This document shows positions 44,500 through 55,839 of a stretch of DNA of 64,000 nt, piece after piece (positions within the stretch are counted from its first letter, which is position 1; each line of letters starts with the position of its first letter). The notes beneath the pieces are model-generated. The model made no database searches and was not told the origin of the DNA. It was given only the letters and a program-made list of their open reading frames with translations. The position numbers were made by a program, and so were the translations under genes. The stretch comes from Delphinus delphis (Eukaryota; Chordata; Mammalia; Artiodactyla; Delphinidae): the NCBI RefSeq assembly GCF_949987515.2, contig NC_082683.1, positions 99,249,918-99,313,917 of the forward strand, written 5' to 3'.

Positions 44500-46040
44500 G
44501 ATTCTTTTGTTAAAAACAGCTTTATCAAGGTATGAATTATATACCATAAAATTCGCCTGTTTTAAGGGTACAAGTCAGTAAATTTTAGTGTATTTATAGA
44601 ATTGTACAGCCATCACCACAATCTCATTTTATAACAGTGTTACCACTTTGAAAAAAAATCATACCCATTTATAGTCACTCCCCATTCCCACCCCCCGTCC
44701 TAGGCAACCATTAATCTACTTTTTGTCTCTATATTTGCCTAATTTTTTAAAAGTATTTCATATAAATGGAATAATACAATATATGTGTTTTTTCTATCTG
44801 GTGTCTTTCGCTGAGCATACTGGTTTTCAAGGTTCATTCGTATTGTAGCTTGTTATCAGTACTTTATTCCTTTTTATTGCTGAGTAGCCTTCCATTGTAT
44901 GGGTATGCCAGATATTTCTAATCCAGTCACCAGTTGATTCGTATTTGGGATGTTTCTAGTTTTTGGCTGTTATGAGTAATACTGCTGTGAACACTTGTGT
45001 GTGGGTCTTTGTGTGGACGTAAATTTTCATTTCTCTTGGGTAGATAACTAAGAGTAGAAACGCTGGGTCATATCGTAAATCTATGCTGAAGTTTTTAAAG
45101 AAAATACCAAACTAATTTCCAAAGTGGCTGTGCCGTTTGATATTGCTACCAGCACAGGTTCCAGTTTCTTTACAGTCTTGCTGATACTTGATATTGTCTT
45201 TTTTAGTATAGCCATTGTAGAGGGTGAAAAATGGTATTTCATTTGGTTTTTATTTGTATTTGATATGACTTGTATTTGATTAGATAGGTGTTTGATATGA
45301 CTAATGATGTTGAGCATCTTTTCATGTGCTTATTAGCCATTTGTATGTCTTCCTTTGCCCATCTTAAAATTGAGTTGTCTTTTCATTACTGAGTTGTGAG
45401 AGTTCTATGTATTCTAGATGCAAGTCTCTTACGAGATATGATTTGCAAATATTTTCTCTCAGTCTGTGGGTGGTTTTTTCACTATCTTCTTTTTTAAAAA
45501 CTTGAGCTATGATTCACATACTGTAATAGTCACCTCTTTAATGTGCACAATTCAGTGGTTTTTAGTATATTCAGAAGATTGTTCATTCATCACCACTATG
45601 TAATTCCAGAATATTTTCGTCACCCCAAAAAAGAAACCTAATATCCATTAGCAGTCACTCCCCATTTCTCATTCCCTCTAGCATCTGGCAGCCACTTATC
45701 TTCTTCCTATCTCTATGGATTTGCCTGGTCTGCCTTTATACTTCCTTGAATACTGTCTTTTGATGCACAAAAGTTTAAATTTTTGATTAAGGTCAGTTTA
45801 CCAGTTTTTTTCATCTTCTGCTTTTGGTGTCATACTTCAGAAGTCCTTGCCTAACTCAAGATCACAAAGATTTACTCCTATATTTTCTTCTAAGATTTTT
45901 ATAATTTAGTTCTTACGTTTAGGTTTGTGGTCCATTTTGAGTTAATTTTTGTGTGTGGTGTGAGACAGAGACCCAGATTCATCTTTTTCCATATGGATAT
46001 CCAATTCTCCCAGCATTATTTATTAAAAAGTATATATTTT
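44500..46040 (-). mobile_element. Old L1 3' region, antisense, with a nested L1
   Basis: From 'AACAGCTTTATCAAGGTATG' and 'GTACAGCCATCACCACAATC' through 'TTTTTGGCTGTTATGAGTAATACTGC' to 'CCAGTTTTTTTCATCTTCTGC' and 'CATATGGATATCCAATTCTCCCAGC'. A second L1 3' end occupies 45488-45745. Host text on either side ('CTCTCAGTCTGTGGGTGG' and 'CTGTCTTTTGATGCACAAAAG') joins logically. Non-coding. Confidence 0.85.
45488..45745 (-). mobile_element. L1 3' end nested in another L1
   Basis: 'TTTTTTAAAAACTTGAGCTATGATTCACATACTG', 'TGTGCACAATTCAGTGG' and 'TTCATCACCACTATGTAATTCC' repeat the 3' UTR layout already seen at 44510-44760, and again at 56972. This shows a separate later insertion. Confidence 0.8.
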
Positions 46041-46479
46041 TGGACCTCAGTGTGTCACTTACAGACAACATATAGTTAAAATCTTGATTTTTGTCCAAAT
46101 GACAATATCTGCCTAAAATCTTTTGATTCTTCCTCAGAAATCCTTGACTTTTCTCCTTGTTTTCTCCTTGTTTATTCTCCCACTGCCTTTGTCCTTGTCC
46201 AGAATGGCAAAGGCCTCTCAGATGTTTTCTTGGTTTCCTGGTGTGGATTCCCTTCCACCATTTCCAGATCTATTCTTTATACTGATTGCTTCACTCAATT
46301 AATTTACTGGCCTGGCCCATGTGGACCTTTGAGTTTGCAAACCCTGGCATAAAATGTCATGTTCTGACTCCTATAACTTTCCTATTCATTATTTTATTCA
46401 CTAGGTATTTAGTGTCTGCTAAGTGACATGCACTGTTCTAGGCACTAAAGATAGAGTAGTCTATCTGTAAGCTTTTGGT

Positions 46480-47110
46480 GATTAACTCAGCACTCTTAAA
46501 ATGTAGTAGCGAAAAAACGCCACCATTCATTTAGGTCATGATTGTGTGGGTTGACAGTATGTACTGGGTTCACTGTGTGGTTCTTTTGGTCTTGGCTGGG
46601 CTCAGTCATGCATTTGCTGTCAGCAAGACAGTTTTGCTTCTGGGGATTCGTTGACCATCATCTAAGGCAAGAGTTGGATATCTGTGGCCCCTAAGCTAAG
46701 ACTGGTGTTTATATTTTTGAACAGTTTTAAAATAAAAAATATGTGACTGAGATTATATAGGGCTCTCAATGCCCAAAGTTTTTACTCTCTGTCCCTTTAC
46801 AGAAAAAGTTTGCTGATCCCTGGTCTAAGACAATAGGTGTTGACTGGGCTGTGTGTCTCTCATCATCAAATAGACTAGACTAGACTTTTCACATGGTAGC
46901 AACAGGCTTCCCAAAAAGAGTAGAAGCATACAAGGCTTTCAAGGCTTAAATTTAGAACTAGCACAACTTGCCTCTGCTATATTCTGTTGGCAAAAGCAAG
47001 TCACAAAGACATCTAAAATTCAACAGATGGAATAAAGGACTCCATTTTTTTAATGAGAGGAGCTGTAGAATCACATTTCAAGAGGCATGGATAAAAGGGG
47101 GAGACAAACT
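46480..47110. repeat. Ancient interspersed repeat split by a small hAT element
   Basis: 'TGTGTGGTTCTTTTGGTCTTGGCTGGGCTCAGTCATGCATTTGC' lies before the hAT. 'CTCTGCTATATTCTGTTGGCAAAAGCAAGTCACAAAG' and 'TTTTTTTAATGAGAGGAGCTG' lie after it. These belong to one old mammalian repeat whose family name I am unsure of. 'AGACTAGACTAGACT' (about 46873) is a short internal tandem. Confidence 0.6.
46668..46822 (-). mobile_element. hAT-Charlie non-autonomous element (MER58-like), antisense
   Basis: 'CAAGAGTTGGATATCTGTGGCCCC' at left and 'ACAGAAAAAGTTTGCTGATCCCTG' at right. It is the diverged reverse of the element at 32542. The flanks ATCTAAGG and GTCTAAGA match at 6 of 8, a decayed 8-bp duplication. Confidence 0.82.
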
Positions 47111-47954
47111 ATGTCCATTTTTGCTGTCTGCCACAAGGTGTGGACAAACAGACAAAAAGCTTCCTGCCTTGTGGAGTGTACGTTCTATCAATAGCAGTAA
47201 ATTCTCATGTTTCATTATACCCCAAAATACGCCTTTTAATTCAGCCATACTGCCTTAGTTGCGTGTCCCTGAATACTAATTGATTTCTCACTTCCCTGTA
47301 CTTTCAGTCCTGCTTTATAAATGTTTACGGAATGAAAGAATATTGTGACTTTCTTCCCTCATTTGCTTGGTTAACTCCAGTCTCCTAAAAGTCTGCTCAC
47401 CTCTCGGAGGCATTTCCTGTCAGTATGCTGTTTCTGTGTTCACTAACATACTCTGTTATAGCATTGGTTCATGCTGAATTGTGATTAGTAATTTTGTCTC
47501 CTTACTTAATAAGGTGTTTGAAGACTAGGGTTTGTGTCTTTGGTGTTTTATTGATATATTTCTATTTCCATTCAACAAATATTTATTGTATTCCTACTGT
47601 GTGTCAAGCACTGTGCTGAGTGCTAGAAGCAAACAAAACAGACAAGGAAAATTCTTGCACTCATGTAGTATAGGTAGTATTTTTAATAATACGGCTTTTT
47701 AGCAAGATTAGTATATTACATTTTGTTTTTTTCCATCATGTCTCCAAACCATTTTTCATCCATACATTTTCTGTGTTTTATTTTTGCGAGATTTAATCTT
47801 CAAGGCATTTACTGCATCACTTTTGATTTTTATAGTTGCATCTTTAGTTGTTATGCAATATGTGTGTTTTGAAAACTAAGTGTACTAAATATGTTGAAAT
47901 TCACATACTATTTTGATTAGTAGTTCACTCTCATCTTGGTTATTCACTTTAAAA
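47111..47954. other. No gene; weak ancient-repeat trace
   Basis: 47572-47665 has 'CAACAAATATTTATTGTATTCCTACTGTGTGTCAAGC' and 'AACAAAACAGACAAGG', a phrase common in old mammalian repeats. Otherwise unassigned. Confidence 0.45.
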
Positions 47955-48315
47955 ATTTTTTTTTTAAAGTAAATTTATTTATTTATTTACTTTTGGCTGC
48001 ATTGGGTCTTTGTTGCTGTGCGCAGGCTTTTTCTAGTTGCGGCGAGTGGCGGCTACTCTTCATTGTGCTGTGCGGGCTTCTCATTGCAATGGCTTCTCTT
48101 GTTGCAGAGCATGGGCTCTACGTGTGCAGGCTTCAGTAGCTGTGGCACATGGGCTCAGTAATTGTGGCTCACAGGCTCTAGAGCACAGGCTCAGTAGTTG
48201 TGGTGCACGGTCTTAGTTGCTCCGCGGCATGTGGGGTCTTCCCGGACCAGGGCTCGAACCCATGTCCCCTGCATTGGCAGGTGGATTCTTAACCACTGCG
48301 CCACCAGGGAAGCCC
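47955..48315 (-). mobile_element. CHR SINE, long form
   Basis: About 360 bp, reversed. It starts after a T-run with 'ATTTATTTATTTACTTTTGGCTGC' and ends 'CCACCAGGGAAGCCC'. It retains the internal 'GGCTCAGTAGTTGTGG' portion found in the copies at 23582 and 58490. CACTTT lies on both sides. Confidence 0.92.
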
Positions 48316-48730
48316 ACTTTTTTTATTCTTGATATTCAGTCTCCAAGGACAGTATGTCTTACACATTTTAGAATGCAGGTTTGAGATTCTGAATTATTTT
48401 TCCTCAAGGAAAATTAGATTTTAGTGTTTAGTATAGTGCCAAATACATAAGCGGCATTTGTTCATGGTAATAGCCTCTTTGGTTTTCTGTTTCATTGAAT
48501 TTTACTCAAGATAATTATTCTTGACTGACTTTTAAATGGCTAAATAAATTCTTGACCTTCAGTATAATAATTATAATAACTTTTTTTCATTATAAGTCAC
48601 AATGATACCCACTTTTTCTTTTCCCTTCCCATTTGGTTCTTAAAAATATTAATGTGTAAATTTGGAAGTGTCTCTATTATACAATTGCTAACCTATTTGA
48701 AGTATTTTGAAAATGTGCATATGAATTTTA
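48316..48730. other. No recognisable gene or repeat
   Basis: AT-rich DNA between two oppositely oriented SINEs. Nothing recognised. Confidence 0.5.
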
Positions 48731-48747
48731 TAAATTAATGCCTCCAG

Positions 48748-48939
48748 GGCTTCCTTGGTGGCATAGTGGTTGGGAGTCCACCTGCCGATGCGGGGGACGC
48801 AGTTTCATGCCCTGGTCCAGGGGGGATCCCATGTGCCGTGGAGCGGCTGGGCCCGTGAGCCATGGCCGCTGGGCCTGCGCGTCCGGAGCCCATGCTCCGC
48901 AACGGGAGAGGCCACGGCAGTGAGAGACCCACATACCAC

Positions 48940-48965
<26 letters not shown>
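48748..48965 (+). mobile_element. CHR SINE, short form, long A-tail
   Basis: Head 'GGCTTCCTTGGTGGCATAG', ending 'ACATACCAC' plus a pure run of about 28 A. The target duplication AAATTAATGCCTCCAG is perfect over 16 bp (48732-48747 and 48966-48981). The uninterrupted tail and perfect duplication suggest a comparatively recent insertion. Frames of 61-90 codons across it are artefacts. Confidence 0.95.
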
Positions 48966-48973
<8 letters not shown>

Positions 48974-49089
48974 GCCTCCAGAAATGAAATTAAGGCCAAT
49001 TTAAAGAAGGGATTCATTACCTTAAAAGCATTAATAATATGATTCTTCTTAAGAGGTTGTTGGATAGTCATATTACCTATTTATTCTTT

Positions 49090-50100
49090 CATTCTTGGTT
49101 CAGTCATTCATCCATTTAATAAACATTTTTTGAGTGCTTACTATATGTGAGTTACTGTGCAAGATGCAAAGATACAAAGAAGAATTAAACAGAAGATGTG
49201 TGGAGGGAGGTCTTTATTTCATATTTAAATCTAAGAGTTGGAATATTATAGAAGGCTAGAAAATAAACATCTGGTAGAAAAGGGAGATCAAAAAAGAACT
49301 TCATGGAATTTTAACCTTTTCTAGCATCTTGCCTGACCATCCTGTAAAATATAGCAAAAGATATTCTGGATTGAAAGCATAAGACTATAGATCTTTCATA
49401 AATGAAGAATTTTTGGAAATGCTAATAGCATCTAGTTATTATTCTAAATCTTTGTCTTATATTTGTTGCAGTTTGTGAGGATTCAATTAAATGTTTGCAA
49501 ATAAAGATTGTTGAAAACATGCATATAAACATATGCATCTTATGAAAGTTGGTGTTATGCGCTTTCTCAGCTATTCAAAATGATGAATAATTGTTAGAAT
49601 TATTATAGAGTAATATAAATTACTTTCATTGCAGATTTAGAGAACTTATAGTTTGATCAGAAAAGGGCTGAAAAACAATCATTTTCCTCTCTTTAACCTC
49701 TTTATAATTCCAGTGTGTTGTGTAAGACATATAGTTTATAGAAGTCAAATGACATAATTGCCTTCTATATTATATTTTGTTATGTGTAGAAGGTCAAACC
49801 AAGACATAAACACATTAGCGGGATAAAAGTAGACGATTTCTCTAAAGCCTGTTTGGTTTATAAGAATGGTGAAGAGGCTACACAGCAGCTCATATATTTA
49901 CAAGCCTAAGTGATTTTTATTCTGTGTTTTTATTTACACATGACTAATAAATTAATCTGTGGATCAGCAAGAAGGTTTAATATTCAAAAATTGAAAGTGA
50001 GGCTATTTTGGCATTGTTTTTCATTTAGTTAAAATGGAAAGGGTATTATTTAACCATCGATCTGGGTAATATTTATAGTTCATAGAGAACGTGAAATGAT
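49090..50100. other. No gene; weak ancient-repeat trace at its start
   Basis: 49100-49185 has 'CATCCATTTAATAAACATTTTTTGAGTGCTTACTATATGTGAG', a phrase common in old mammalian repeats. The rest is unassigned. Confidence 0.45.
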
Positions 50101-50147
50101 CCTTTTTCCCCTTTGGTACTCTTTTACTTTAATAAACAAACATCACT

Positions 50148-50357
50148 TTTTTTTTTTTTTTTTTTTGCGGTACGCAGGCCTCTCACTGTCGCGGCCTCTC
50201 CCATTGCGGAGCACAGGCTCCGGACGCGCAGGCTCAGCGGCCATGGCTCACGGGCCCAGCCGCTCCGCAGCATGTGGGATCTTCCCAGACTGGGGCACGA
50301 ACCCGTGTTCCCTGCATGTCAGGCGGACTCTCAACCACTGCGCCACCAGGGAAGCCC
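50148..50357 (-). mobile_element. CHR SINE, short form
   Basis: A T-run of about 19, then 'GCGGTACGCAGGCC', ending 'CGCCACCAGGGAAGCCC'. The usual 'CGCGGG' near the T-run reads 'CGCAGG' here, which creates an AG after a polypyrimidine tract on the plus strand. I could not confirm a target duplication. Long plus-strand frames (50096-50419, 50113-50388) cross it. Confidence 0.92.
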
Positions 50358-50369
50358 TAAAGACTTTTA

Positions 50370-50756
50370 TAATCTGTCCCTTGTTTAACTCTCCAGCCCC
50401 TTCTTTTGTCACTTCCTAATGATTAGCCCCAACTGTACTGAATTACTTAGAGTTCCTGAAATATATCTTGTTTTCTCTTCCCTCCGTGCCTTTGCACATA
50501 CTGTTCCCTCTACTTGGAATGTTCTGCTGTTGCCCCCTCCCTTTCTTATTGCCTGGCAAGCTGTTTTCAGCATGTTCGCAGATCATTTCCAGGAGTCAGT
50601 TCACGACATCTCCTCCTGTCTTTGCTTCCATAGTATCCTATGTAAGCCTCCAAGATTACTACACTGTGTTGTCACCTCACTTGACTATGAGCTCTGTGAG
50701 AACACAAACGGACTCTTTCCCCTCTCTTTCTTCATGCTTTGCACAGAATTGAATGA
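50370..50756 (+). mobile_element. L2 LINE fragment, sense
   Basis: 'TTCCCTCCGTGCCTTTGCACATACTGTTCCCTCTACTTGGAATG' is a hallmark of L2. It is followed by 'CACCTCACTTGACTATGAGCTCTGTGAGAAC', close to the L2 3' end. The 124-codon frame over it is a relic of ORF2 or chance and is not functional. Confidence 0.85.
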
Positions 50757-50905
50757 ATTCAATTGCCACAATGATTTTGCAAGAACTTGTTAGTATCTCC
50801 ATTTTATAGTTCAGAAAACTGAAGTTAATTTGCCCAGTGATACAGTTAGTAAGTGGTGGAGCCAGGATTTGACTTAGGCCTGTTTGACTCCGCAGTCTCT
50901 GATTA
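50757..50905 (-). repeat. MIR SINE, antisense
   Basis: 'TTAGTATCTCCATTTTATAGTTCAGAAAACTGAAG' and 'AGTAAGTGGTGGAGCCAGGATTTGAC' match reversed MIR. Confidence 0.82.
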
Positions 50906-50949
50906 TTTCATTTTGCCATGCTGCTTCCTCAACCATACAAATGTTAATA

Positions 50950-51200
50950 ATTGATGATGGGCAGTAGTGTAATGTAGTGTAAAAAACATGGACTTGGACG
51001 TCAGACGGATCTCGGCTTGCATTCTAGTTTGCCATTTGGCCAACTGTTGGTAAGTTTCATAATCTCTATTTTCCCTTTTGTAAAATGTGGCTAATAGCAT
51101 TACCTACTTTAGAGGATTGCTGTGAGAATTAAATGAAATATATGAAGATGGTTTTGTGTAATGCTGGGCATGTGATCTACTTTATAGGTGGTAGTTGTTT
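50950..51200 (+). repeat. MIR SINE, sense
   Basis: 'GTAGTGTAAAAAACATGGACTTGGACGTCAGACGG', 'GTTGGTAAGTTTCATAATCTC', 'GTAAAATGTGGCTAATAGCATTACCTAC' and 'GTGAGAATTAAATGAAATATATG' follow MIR from head to tail. Confidence 0.85.
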
Positions 51201-54200
51201 CAGAGAAGATATATAGCTATGAGCAAAAGAAAGATTGACTAGCAAATGCTTAAACAAACAAACAAAAAATTTAAATGGCTTCCCATAGTACAAAGTCTGG
51301 AGATCGTCTTCAGTGACTTAAGTTTCTTGTCTTTTTCATAGTCGCAGGATATCTGTGAAGTCTCAGGTATCATGTCAAAAGCTGGAGAAAGTGAGAAGGC
51401 ATGGACTCCAATAATAGCTTAACTGCTGTTCTAACCACAGTCTTGCCATTATCCAAGCTGTGAGAGAGACTGGGAAAGTGGAGAATGGGATCGCTGTGAT
51501 TAGACCAGCAATCATTCTTCATCTAGGGATGAGAACATTGCTTCCTTGTATAAAATTAGAGAAGTATCTTCCCCAGTGGTTGTGGTGAGCTGCTGCTGCT
51601 GTGTGGTGACATAGCCCTGTCACAAGGTACGCTTATCACTTCATTAGTCCGAAGCAGCTAACAAGTAAGCACTGTGCATTGTTTTAATCCATATCAAGGA
51701 AAAGCTAAGAGTAGATTAGCTGTGTCCTTATTATCTCATTACTCAGGGGCTAACATTTTGCAAAACTAGCTTTTCAGCCATTTTCCTATCTCATTGGCTT
51801 AAGAATGCTTACAGAATTTGCTACTACTTCTGACTGCCCCCTCACCCCGCAGCTGATACATCAAACCACCACCACCAGAGAGACAACAACAAAACCTCAT
51901 AACATCACTGGCGTCCCTCTGATAGTTCGATGGCTGCTGCTTTTTTTGAGAGAGACTCAAAGTTCTAGCTTCAACCTCCCAAAGTTCATGCTATTCTTAA
52001 AGCCACTACTTCTCCCCTAGTATCTCATGTTTGGGATTTCCCCTGACACCCTCATCGGATTCAGTGAGAACAGTGGGATCTCCTGTACTTTTGCCTCCTA
52101 CCACCCAGCTTCCTGCTGTTGGAATCTTTCACAGTTATTAGACCTCTTTCCACCTGCTCACTCTGTTGATTTTTGGCTGTTTGGGAGAGAAAAGGGAAGC
52201 AGAACTGTGCAGCTCAGCTCTTGCTGCTTTGCCAGTGGTTGGGAGGATATGGTACTCAAATGCTCATTTGGGTTCTGGAATGAATTTGGCTATAAAAACA
52301 GTGGTGTGAAAGATGTTAGGGTTGTATTCTATTTTTAGTTTTCTAGTTCAGTTACATTTTGTCTTTTGAGGAATGAGAGCTCCCTACCATTATACATTAT
52401 TCCAATAGGGAAATATTTTATGACTTCCAACCAATTTAAAAACAAACATTTGGAATAGAATATATATCACGAGTTGAATGACCTATGCTTGGGTGTCACC
52501 TTTCTGTACCTTGGTAGCATGCTGAACTAACACTCATTCAAAGTGAAAAAGCAGGAGGAGAAGCTAAGGACATAGATAATTCATAGACTGGTTAATTATT
52601 CCCCCTATAATAAAAAGTAAAGTATACAGAAAATCTGAGCAGAAAGAAGTATGTTCTTTCCTGTGGATACTTCATACATTTTTTTTCATTTTAATATTTA
52701 TGTTTTGAAGCTTCAGTTATTTTTCCATTAAGTCTTCATTCAGAGAGCTTACAGATGTGTATGTAAAGAATAATATCTGATTATTGCATGACTTACTGAG
52801 TTTCATTCTTGGGCTCGACTATGTTGTTTTACCAATCGAAGTTAATGCCAGATTTTCTGGAACTTAGATTCACTGGATGGTTTTCAGTTATTCAGAAGCC
52901 ACTGATAATTTAGTACAATAATAAACAGAATGATGATTATCAAGTTTGGATTCCAAATACTGAGAGGCATATATGCTTTACTGTGACAACTTTTAGAAAA
53001 GGTTTTGAAGTAGATGAAGAAAAGACAGAAGATATGTTGAGAAACAGATGTTGTATGACTAAAGTACCCAGCTGTGTGCTAACAAAATGAATCTCATGCC
53101 TATTAGTTAACAATTCTTTGGCAGTCAGAGGCATATGTAAAGGCAGTAAATGCAGCATGGGGAAATAAAAAAGGTTAAAAACATTTTCTAAGCTTAAAAT
53201 GTTGGCAGTGTCTAGTCTACCATCTGTATTGCTGAAGAGTTGATTTTGTTGTGGGTAAGTCATACCAAGGTCACTTCTAAAAAACAAAAATTGGTTAACC
53301 CATTAGTCTTCATTTTCAGATGTTAGCGTTACGTGTCTTAGGACTTGAATTAGTGAGAAAATATTATTTCAGTAAAATAAATTCCATTTGATGTATATAA
53401 ATCTAAATGCTTTTAGGTTAGCACTTTGTTATGAAACAGATTTTTTTTTTCAGTTCTTGTTTGAATTCTTTCTCATCAAATCTATTAATTATTTAAAAGT
53501 TTTCTATTGAAATGCTTCTTTGCCCAATTTAGATATATGACCATTTAACTACATAGTATAGTGTTATTGACCCTTACCATCATGGTCTTCTCTGAGAAGA
53601 GCCAGAGCTTTCTCATCCTACAAGTCTTTCTTCTTTGATTGAGTAGATGGTAAACTCTTTAGGGTGGCCTATTTAGGCTAAAGGTTCACTCTTAGGTACT
53701 TAAAATGATATTCCATTCCATTTTCCCTTATAGGACCCCAAATTAAGAATTGTATACCCGTAGAGTATTTCTGTATAGTACATCAGCTCTTTGTAATTAG
53801 TTTCTTTTGGTTCAGGAATTATCTTCCTCAGTACTCAGAGATGTTGCCGACCACACATGGGATTTTCTTAGAGGTATAATGAAATACCTTAGCACTTTAC
53901 AGAAATCAAGGTCAATATAATTTGTCTGAAAATAAAAATGAAAAATATAATTAAACATTATTAATGTGTGGGTCTGATTAAATTAAGCTGCATAAAATTG
54001 ATAAGATTTGGTATTCATATTCCTATATTAATAGTCTGCAATAAATTGAAAACATACTTCTACTTTGATTTAAAAACTAAAGGAAGATAGAAGTTCTTAT
54101 AATCCTATGGATCAGGAAAGAGATTCTTTCACTAGAGTAGTCAAGTTTCTTTATATATAACTTAATTTTAAACTGAAACCTAGGATCCAAGGGCCTTGGC

Positions 54201-54901
54201 ATCCCACATAATTTATAACATTGTTCTGGTTATCATGTCTGCAAAAATTTTTGCTCATTGGCTGGTCTTATTTTTGCTTATATTGCTCTGGTTTTGATTA
54301 GAGTGGAAAATATTTTATGCATATAATGTAACTTATGCCTCATTTGGTACTGAGAATCTTTTTTTTGGTTGAGCACCAATCTGGAAGTACCATATGAAGC
54401 TTAGGTAGGAAGTGGACAGAGAGGGAGGGCTGTATACAGTGAAAAGAGTGAATGATAAAAAGGAAAAGGAAAGAGTTAGAGGAAAGTTGTAGTCATTATT
54501 GGCATTTAGAGACTTACTACAGGGCCCTCTAGATACTCCATTAATTCATACAGTATCTTTGTGAACTGGGGTCTTACAAAGGACAATAGAAAGGAAGCTT
54601 CTTATAACTGTTACTGTCTCTGTAATTATATTTCTCAAAATAAAGGAAACAAATGTTAATTGAATTTCTGTAACATTTTAGGAAATATATTTACTTGATT
54701 AAAAACATAATTTAAAAATTATCATTAAAGGTAAATTTTCATACTTAAAATCTATCATGTCATTAGTAAAAGAGGCAACCCTAGCACGTGGAAGGCATTT
54801 GAGTTTTTATAAAATTCTGTAGTTGTTCATTTTTTTTAAGCAAGAGGTTTAATAATATTTGTTGAAAACCTTCATTATAACCATCACCACTAGATTATGT
54901 T
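51201..54901. other. Longest stretch without a recognised feature (3.7 kb)
   Basis: No repeat consensus, exon-like frame or RNA gene was recognised. Open frames at 51805-52020, 52027-52338 and 52940-53287 (minus) have no domain and no agreement between frame and codon bias. It may be ancient repeat decay or unique intronic/intergenic DNA. Confidence 0.5.
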
Positions 54902-54918
54902 CAATCTTCTCAATTTTT

Positions 54919-55123
54919 TTTTTTTTTTTTTTGCGGTATGCGGGCCTCTCACTGTTGTGGCCTCTCCCGTTGCGGAGCACAGGCTCCGGACGCGCAGGCT
55001 CAGCAGCCATGGCTCACGGGCCCAGCCGCTCCGCGGCATGTGGGATCTTCCTGGACCAGGGCTCGAACCCGTGTCCCCTGCATTGGCAGGCAGATTCTCA
55101 ACCACTGTGCCACAAGGGAAGCC
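54919..55123 (-). mobile_element. CHR SINE, short form
   Basis: T-run then 'GCGGTATGCGGGCC', ending 'CCACAAGGGAAGCC'. A perfect 17-bp target duplication CAATCTTCTCAATTTTT flanks it (54902-54918 and 55124-55140). Confidence 0.95.
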
Positions 55124-55409
55124 CAATCTTCTCAATTTTTACCCCAGTCATTTCAAATTTTCCATTATCTTAAGAATGGGGGTAGAAGGAAATTTTATAT
55201 AAGAACTCAGTTTTGTTAAGCAGAGGAAGACTATGAATAGCACTTGACTTATTAGTGAGCTCATACTGTGTATGTCAGTGGGTAGTGTGAGTTTTGAGAT
55301 GTTCCTTCATTCTGTGGGTCTTAGTTTCCTCATCTAGAAAGTAAAGGGCATGATATAATATAGATGAGTTCTAAACTGTGTATTTAAGAGACAGTAAATT
55401 TATTATTCA

Positions 55410-55625
55410 ATTCAAATCCTGTAGTGTGGTATTCAAGGCCTTTCATAGCTAGAAATCTTTAGTTATATTTTATTTAATTTACTTTCACAAATCCTACTGT
55501 AGTATTCACCATTCTCCAGACTTATAAATCCTGTCTGTTGGCTCCTAGCTAATCTCCACCCTTATTCCCATTTACAGTTCTTCCTGTATTTTCTTTCATG
55601 GTCAGTGGGATCACTGTTTACCTTG
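55410..55625 (+). mobile_element. Probable L2 fragment, sense
   Basis: 'GTGTGGTATTCAAGGCCTTTCATAG', 'CACCATTCTCCAGAC' and 'CTTCCTGTATTTTCTTTCATGG' resemble the L2 sequence that precedes the 'CTTTGCACATGCTGTTCC' part. Diverged. Confidence 0.5.
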
Positions 55626-55634
55626 TCATCCTAT

Positions 55635-55825
55635 GTAATAGGCACTGTGCTAAGTGCTTTACATGCATTCTTTTCTAATTCTGTCCTCATGACAACCATA
55701 TGATATGTAGGCACTATTGTTATCTCCATTCTGCAGAGGAAATAGAAACCTATAGTGATCAAGTCATTGCCCAACATACACAGCTAGAATGAGACAGAGC
55801 CAAATCTTTAACCCAGGAGTGTGTT
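55635..55825 (-). repeat. MIR SINE, antisense
   Basis: 'GGCACTGTGCTAAGTGCTTTACATGCATTC', 'TATCTCCATTCTGCAGAGGAAATAG' and 'ACACAGCTAGAATGAGACAGAGCC' are a reversed MIR. Confidence 0.85.
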
Positions 55826-55839
55826 TTCAAAGCCTATGC

